From positions 106,318,881 to 106,382,880 of the forward strand of contig NC_058519.1 in the NCBI RefSeq assembly GCF_904849725.1: a DNA stretch of 64,000 nt, read 5' to 3'. Positions 57,886 through 64,000 of this stretch are shown piece after piece. This DNA is from Hordeum vulgare subsp. vulgare (Eukaryota > Streptophyta > Magnoliopsida > Poales > Poaceae). Each line of letters starts with the position of its first letter. The stretch's first letter is position 1. The position numbers were made by a program, and so were the translations under genes. The notes under the pieces are model-generated. The model saw nothing but the letters and a program-made list of their open reading frames with translations, ran no database searches and had not been told where the DNA came from.

Positions 57886-58985
57886 AGGGCCGGCTTTGAG
57901 GGGGGGCAGGGGGTGGCCGCCCCAGGCCCCCAAAATTCAGGGCCCCCACCTGGGTAAGTAGGCAACCCATACACACACCTATGGCAGCCCAGCCAGCCCG
58001 TCGAAACTACACATTGCCCATGAGTTGGGCACGCAGCGGCTCATTTAATCGTTAGGCTGTCACGCAGTTCCATGACTCCTCGTCCGCTATCTCACAGTTA
58101 TAGCCTCGTACGCACAAATCTCTGTTTTGGTTTCCTAATTTACATCTCAGATCAAAGCACGAGTTCATCTCTTTGTGACGCCATCATGCCCTATTCATGT
58201 CTGTTCGGCGGTTGTCATTTCACAAGCGTCGCTCTCCGATCTCCACTCCACGTGGCTGTCCATACCTCCTCATGGCCTCATCGTCGAGCAAACACGCATT
58301 GACACACACGCCACTCTACATTGAGTCATGGCTGAGCGCTTAGTCAGGAGATCACCTACAAGTCCCTCATAAAAAAAGGCGATCACCAACAAGAATATGA
58401 CCCATCCGACGCACCTATATGTACATGGCTAAGTAAGTAATTGACCTTCGTATGATGCATATATTTCGCCGTTTAACTTTTGATGCCATTTTTTCTGCAT
58501 TGTATGTATACATTATTTCATTTGAAAATATTTTTTGGGTTGATTTAAATGTTTATCAGTAACATCTTATATATTTGAATTCTATATGTTTACATAGAGT
58601 CATTCATAATGGATTGATTGGATATTTTTACGGATAAGTATATATCAGAGATGTGTTCTTTATGAGTTGAACTTCATAATCACTAAGATTTAATTGAGTT
58701 TTTCTAGTACGTACCTTTGTAAGTCCACACTAGTTTTGAATTAATCAATATATTTTTAAAATTTATCACATTTAGGTCATCCAAGTACGTATTCAAAAAA
58801 AATTAGTTTTTTTATTAAGGTAGTATTGGTAAGTTATCTTATATGGAACTGTTTCAGAACATTTTAAGTGTTTCTTGGTAACATTATATATATATATACA
58901 TACATCGATTATTATTATTGGTATTTATATTATAGGCCCCAGGTTAAAGTTTTCCCCGAGCCCCCGAGATCTCAGGACCGGCCCT
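57886..58985. mobile_element. hAT-like non-autonomous DNA transposon
   Basis: Inverted ends AGGGCCGGCTTTGAG and AGGGCCGGTCCTGAG (reverse complement of the right end). Flanks share TATGAA close to both ends, fitting a degraded 8-bp TSD. 1.1 kb without transposase; longest frame 76 codons. GC-rich termini and an AT-rich middle with ATATAT runs near 58885. Confidence 0.7.
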
Positions 58986-59463
58986 TCTATGAAGATGAAT
59001 CTGTTGTAGTTCCTTATGTTAGGCATGCAATTTTTAATATTGCACCCACACATGATAGTCCTTTATATTTTTGAATTCTACCAACTACACTATATAAGAG
59101 AAGTTTGCACTTATTAAGGATTATATTGATGGGTTGCGTTTTACCACTTCACATGATGATTTTGATGGATATAATATTCATGTGCTTGCTGCTCATACTT
59201 GCAATTGTTATGATAGAGGAACTACATCTCCACCCCCTTATGTTTCCAACATGAGAAAATTGCAAGAAACTGCTTATGGTATGTATTGGCCTTTACCTGA
59301 TGTGCATGAATTGTTCTTTTATGACATGTCGATGCATAGGAAGAGAGTTAGACTTCATCATTGCATGATATATATTGCTTTGTGCTCGCTACTAAATTAC
59401 AAATCATTGTTAATTAAAATTAGCTTTGATATACCTTGGGATCCTGGTGGACCGATTACTTGA
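58986..59463 (+). pseudogene. Athila-type internal region, coding remnant right of the hAT-like element
   Basis: Continues EDESVVVPYVRHAIFNIAPTHD, then a 109-codon frame (59134-59463) with FTTSHDDFDGYNIHVL and MHRKRVRLHHCM. I recognise it only as a repeated frame of the same retroelement group; no domain assigned. Confidence 0.5.
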
Positions 59464-62380
59464 GCATTTTATGCCTAGCTTAATGGATTTAAAGAAAGAG
59501 CTGCTAGGGAGACAACCCGAAGGTTTTAGAGAGCCATTTATTTATGTTTTGTTCTTTTGAAATATTTAAAAACAAAAAATAAAGTGGGGAACTTAAAACT
59601 TTTCAAAAAGAAAAGTGAAAGTGAGAAGGACGAGCATCGTTGATGTGGGTGCTAGACTTGAACTTTGTTCATGCCCATGGATATATTATGAATCTTGATT
59701 ACATAAAATTTTCTACAAAAATAATTATTTCCTTGTAAAAGTCCATTGTATTATAAAAATAATGTGACAAGATTTGCATTTAGGATGATTAGATTGCTTG
59801 TTGGTATGTGCGGTGTAAAAACAGAAACTTTGGCTGTAGTGCATGAATTTACATTTTTTACTCGACTGTCGAAAGTTCCTAAAAAAATAAACAGTAATGC
59901 TATGGAAATTTCCTATTTCGTCCTAAGTTTTCATAAGTTTTGAAGTTACTGAAGTATATGTCAATGTTAAGATTACTACAGCCTGTCCTATTTTTGACAA
60001 ATTCTGTTTTTGATGCATTATTTTGCTTGTTTTGATGAGACTATCGATTGTATCAATGGTAGAAGCGAGGGGGAAGTTATATTATAGTAGCTATAATAGA
60101 AAAACAAAATATTAATGGGTTTTAAACACTACTTAAGGTAGTAATTTGCATTATTATACTAATGGATCTCATTAGTTTTCTGTTAAGTTTTGTGTGGATC
60201 AAGTGTTCGAAGTTCGAGGAGGTCTCTATATGAGGAGATGGAGGAGAGGCAAGAGTTCAAGATTGGTAATTCCCAAGTCACCCCAAGTAAATATCCAAGG
60301 AGACTCAAGCGTCTAAGGTTGGGTATTCCCCGGAAGGCATCCCATCGTACTGCAACAATATCGGTATGTTTTCGGCTTTGTTTTGTTCATGCGATATGCG
60401 TAAATGTTGGAGCAACTTTTGTGTTTAGTTTTCACTTGTATTTTATGCACCATGCTGGTATGAGATAGTCCATTGTTGATTTATAGTATGCTCATTGCAC
60501 TTCACTTATATATTTTGAGTATGGTCTTATAGAATGCTTCATGTGCTTCACTTATCTCATTTGATGTTTGGATTGCGTGTTTCTCTATATATAGAAAACC
60601 GTTATTTGTAGAATGCTCTTCTGCTTCACTTATATTTATTAGAGCGTGGTCTTTTGTAGAAATAACTAAACTCTCATGCTTCACTTATATCTATTTAGAG
60701 AGTCAAAAGGAATTGGTCATTTACTTGGTTAGGCATTAATCCTACATAAAACTTGTAGAGCACTGAGTATGATGTTTTTGATTCCTGGTAATAGTTTTGC
60801 GACATTATGATAGAAATATGTGGGTGCACTAGTTGATGATGATGGATTAGTACGAATATTGATGTTAAGGTTTGTGATTCCTGAAGCATGCACATATAAT
60901 CTCTGGTTACGCGATGGAGTTGGAGCATAATTTATCCTTGATTGAAATGCTTTGTGCTGTTATAATCGGAGTCACGCGATGGTTAACTCCTCCCAACCTT
61001 CCCCCTAGGGGCATGCGAGTAGTGCTTTGCTTCGAGTGAGCTAATAAAATATTGCAATAAGTATGTGAGTTCTTTGTTACTAATGTAAATCCATGGATAT
61101 ACACACTCTTACCTTTCCGCAATTTGCTAGCCTCTACCGTACCATGCATTGCCCTTTCTCACCTCGAGAGTCGGTGCAAACTTCGCAGGTGCATCCAAAC
61201 CCCGTGATATGATACGCTCTATCACACATAAGCCTTATTATATCTTCCTCAAAACAGCCACCATACCTACCTATTATGGCATTTCCATAGCCATTCCTAG
61301 ATATATTGCCATGCAACCTCTGCCGTCACTTCATATGACTTGTACTTCCACTATCACATTGCTTTGCATGATCATAAGATAGCTAGCATGATATTTACAT
61401 GGCTTGTTCATTTTTTATAATATTTTGCTACGCTAGATCACTGCACATCTTGGTACACTGCTAGAGGCATTCATATAGAGTCATACTTTGTTTTAGGTAT
61501 CGAGTTGTAAGTAAATAAAAGCGTGATTATCATCATTATTAGAGAATTTTCCCAGTGAGGAAAGGATGATGGAGACTATGATTTCCCCACAAGTCGGGAT
61601 GAGACTCCGAACGAAAAATGAAAAATGGGGGAGGCCAAATGATCCCACCACAAAAAAAGAGAAAGAAAGAAAAAATGAGAGAAAAAAGAGAAGGAGCATG
61701 CAAATTCCACACTTGTGCTTCAAAGTAGCACCATGTTTTTCATATGGAGAGTCTCCTATGTTGTCACTTTCATAAACTATTGGGAATTTTTAATTAGAGT
61801 TTGAAGCACACCCACTTAGTTTTCACGTTGAGATTCCATACACTTATAGCTCTTAGTGCATCCGTTGCATGCCAATCCCTACTCCTCGCATTGATATCTA
61901 TTGATGGACATCTTCATAGCCCGTTGATATGCTGAGTTGATGCGAGACTTTCTTCTTCACTTTTACCCCCTTTGAAACCTACCACGAAATTCTATTCCAC
62001 CTTTATGATATATCCATGGTTCACGCTCATGTATCGAGTGAGTAATAAAAAGCTGAAGCGCGTTAAAAACAACGATCCAATTGCTTGATTTGACACTAGG
62101 GTGATCATGATTTATACCTTATGCTAGGAAGACCAAGCATGATAGGCTATATGATTTTGTACGGATAGCTTTATTTAGCATTGTTATTTTGAAAGGACAT
62201 GACTGTTTGCTAGTAAACCTGGGTATGGATGCCTTTTTTTGTCAAATGATAGACTATTGCCTTGAATCACTTGTATCTTAATATTCATGCCATGATTAGA
62301 TATATGATCAAGATCATGCTAGGTAGCATTCCACATTAAAAATTATCTTTTTTTATCATTTATCTACTCCAGGACGAGCA
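59464..62380 (+). other. Non-coding part of the Athila-type internal region
   Basis: 2.9 kb with no frame above 92 codons. Starts with AAAGAAAGAGCTGCTAGGGAG, a motif usual after coding frames in this group. A purine-rich run (A/G only for about 45 bp) lies at 61648-61696. Otherwise nothing beyond the short repeats at 60480-60710. Confidence 0.55.
60480..60710 (+). repeat. Degenerate short repeats around CTTCACTTAT
   Basis: Four spaced copies of (T)GC(A)CTTCACTTAT near 60495, 60547, 60625 and 60679, each followed by an AT-rich stretch and GA(G)(A/T)(G)(T)GG(T)C-like words; unit about 50-80 bp and decayed. Confidence 0.5.
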
Positions 62381-62400
62381 GGAATTAAGCTTGGGGATGG
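62381..62400 (+). promoter_or_regulatory. Polypurine tract of the right-hand Gypsy element
   Basis: GGAATTAAGCTTGGGGATGG abuts the LTR and defines it as a 3' LTR of a plus-strand element. Confidence 0.75.
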
Positions 62401-63479
62401 TGATACATCTCCGTCGTATCTATAATTTTTGGTTGTTCCATGTCAATATTATACAACTTTCACATATTTTTGGCAACAATTTATATGATTTATTGGACTA
62501 ACATATTGATCCAGTGCCAAGTGCGAGTTCCTGTTTGTCACATGTTTTTTGTGTTTATCGAAATATCCATATCAAATGAAGTCCATACGCGATAAAAATT
62601 TACAAATAATTATTTTGGAATATATGTGATTTTTGGGAGGTGGAACCAAGGAAAACGGAGGCCCATGACCTCCACTTGACACCAGGGTGCGCCTGGGACC
62701 CCTGGCGCGGGGTGGTGTCGAGTGGGCACCCCTTAAGTCAGTTGTGGCTCTCCTTGGAGAACAAGAAACCTAATTTATGGATAAATATCCCCTGAAAATT
62801 TTAGCCCGGTCGGAGTTACGGATCTCCAGGAATTTAATAAACAGTGAAGGGCGAGAAAACAAGAATGTGAAACAAAAGAGAACAGAGTGGGAGATCCAAT
62901 CTTGGAAGGGCTCCTGCCCCTCCGCCGCCATTGAGGCGATGGGCGATAGGAGGAACTCTTCTCCCATCTAGGGGGAGTCCAAGGAAGAAGAAGAAGGAGC
63001 GGGCTCTGCCCCCTCTCTCATGGTGGCGCCGGAGTGCCGCCGGGGCAAGGAGCATGATGGTAATCTACAACAACAATCTTGCCACCTTCAATTCCAATCT
63101 CTCCCCCTCTATGCAGCGGTATAACACATATTTTCACAATGTAACTCTGTACTTAAACATGATGCCCAATGCTACATACTATTTCGCAATGATATATGGT
63201 TATCCTATGATGTTTGAGTATATCCGTTTTGTCCTACGGGTTAATTGTGAGATGGTGTTTTTGATATGGGTTGTGTATTGATAAGGTGCTTTTAGTGATG
63301 CACACACATGAAGGATACACGCTGAAGGGTTTGCAATATATTCATGATTCACTTATAGTGGTTGGCGAGAGTGAAAGAAACTTACATCCGAGTAAGGGAG
63401 TTGTGCCTGTATGGGAGTAAAGAGGACTGTATGTTTAACGCTATGGTTGGGCTTACCTTAATGATTTCCAGTAGTTGGG
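62401..63479 (+). repeat. 3' LTR of a plus-strand Gypsy element, interrupted
   Basis: Opens TGATACATCTCCGTCGTATC and aligns with the solo LTR (43402-44044 plus 53372-53800). At 63480 it is broken by another LTR; about 390 bp of its 3' end must lie beyond. It also gives the undisturbed sequence across the Athila insertion point (63050-63100). Confidence 0.87.
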
Positions 63480-64000
63480 TGTAACATCCCAAATTTTGGA
63501 ATGTTAATATAATTATTAGATTGATTGTTTGTTTGTTTGAGTGATTGAAACTTGAGTGAAGTTTGAAATTTTTCAAAACTTTTGAATGAGAGGGAATAAA
63601 ATGATTTTCCCCTTTTTCCTGTAAATTCAAATTCATCCATTTAAAATCAATGATGAGAACATAGCATGACTTCTTCAACTATAAAGAATTTGAATCAAGG
63701 TGGCATTGAAATTCCTGTCGATTTTTCTTTGCATTTTGTTTGTTCCTTAGTCACGGAATGTCGGGAACCATATCTTGTCAAGCAAGAAAAAGAGAGGAGA
63801 AAACATGACCCTCCAAACCCGGGGATATTCTTTGAAATATTTGAGCCATGACACCCAAGATTTATTTGAGTAATTATTTGCAAAAAGAAATAAAGCATTT
63901 AGGGGATTTACTGAAAAACATTTTTTTTTGTTTTTATTTTGGCCGTGGAAAAATGTCCATCATTTATATTTTATTTTTCTGATAATTTTAGTATATAGAA
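63480..64000 (+). repeat. Start of another LTR (Gypsy type)
   Basis: TGTAACATCCCAAATTTTGG at the break in the preceding LTR. This opening is common to several Triticeae Gypsy LTR families. The putative 5-bp target TTGGG is at 63475-63479. Orientation and family cannot be decided from 521 bp. Confidence 0.5.

Overview
The window is nuclear DNA of a grass of the tribe Triticeae (wheat, Aegilops, barley or rye type). The main clue is a complete 1.8 kb LTR at 30647-32465 with the termini, polypurine tract and polyprotein of the BARE1/WIS/Angela Copia group; the depth of nesting is also typical. About 90 percent of the window is transposable elements stacked inside one another. I see one plausible host gene (38742-39308, minus), no rRNA or tRNA gene and no CRISPR. 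Identifications rest on reading termini, target-site duplications (TSDs) and protein motifs; no database was searched.

Region 1, 1-30401. A decayed minus-strand Copia element is present as a tandem: internal copy 1 (1-3569), LTR (3570-5363), internal copy 2 (5364-15986), LTR (15987-16532 plus 28761-30012). Copy 2 carries a CACTA transposon (9321-15057, TSD GTT), and copy 1 preserves the empty site. The right LTR carries a 12.2 kb Ty3/Gypsy element of Tat type (16533-28760, TSD GGGAG) with broken gag-pol on the minus strand and, on the opposite strand, a six-exon accessory gene (17588-20892) followed by a 70-bp hairpin repeat array. The Copia tandem abuts a CACTA end (30013-30401).

Region 2, 30647-36626. 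An Angela/BARE-like Copia element (minus, TSD ACAAC) whose 5' LTR core, PBS, gag and most of the protease are deleted, leaving a 1017-codon open frame that begins inside LTR sequence.

Region 3, 36632-41908. The least repetitive stretch. It holds a single-exon gene for a 188-residue protein with three 38-residue repeats, a TATA box, and a PIF/Harbinger transposon (39685-41860, TSD TTA) upstream.

Region 4, 41909-54724. A second PIF/Harbinger element (TSD TAA), interrupted by a solo Gypsy LTR (43402-54175, TSD ACCTG), itself interrupted by a non-autonomous Athila-type element (44045-53366) with gag and protease but no reverse transcriptase.

Region 5, 54728-64000. Unassigned DNA, the start of a Copia LTR (55624), a minus-strand Gypsy LTR with a CT/GT microsatellite (55796-57389), a plus-strand Athila-type internal region (57390-62400) containing a hAT-like element (57886-58985), its 3' LTR (62401-63479) and the start of another LTR (63480).

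The retroelement genes encode capsid, protease, reverse transcriptase/RNase H and integrase, but every autonomous set here is broken. Partial hand counts of LTR differences order the insertions roughly as: Copia tandem and Athila-type element about 8-9 percent, Tat element about 4 percent, Angela-like element under 2 percent (youngest).
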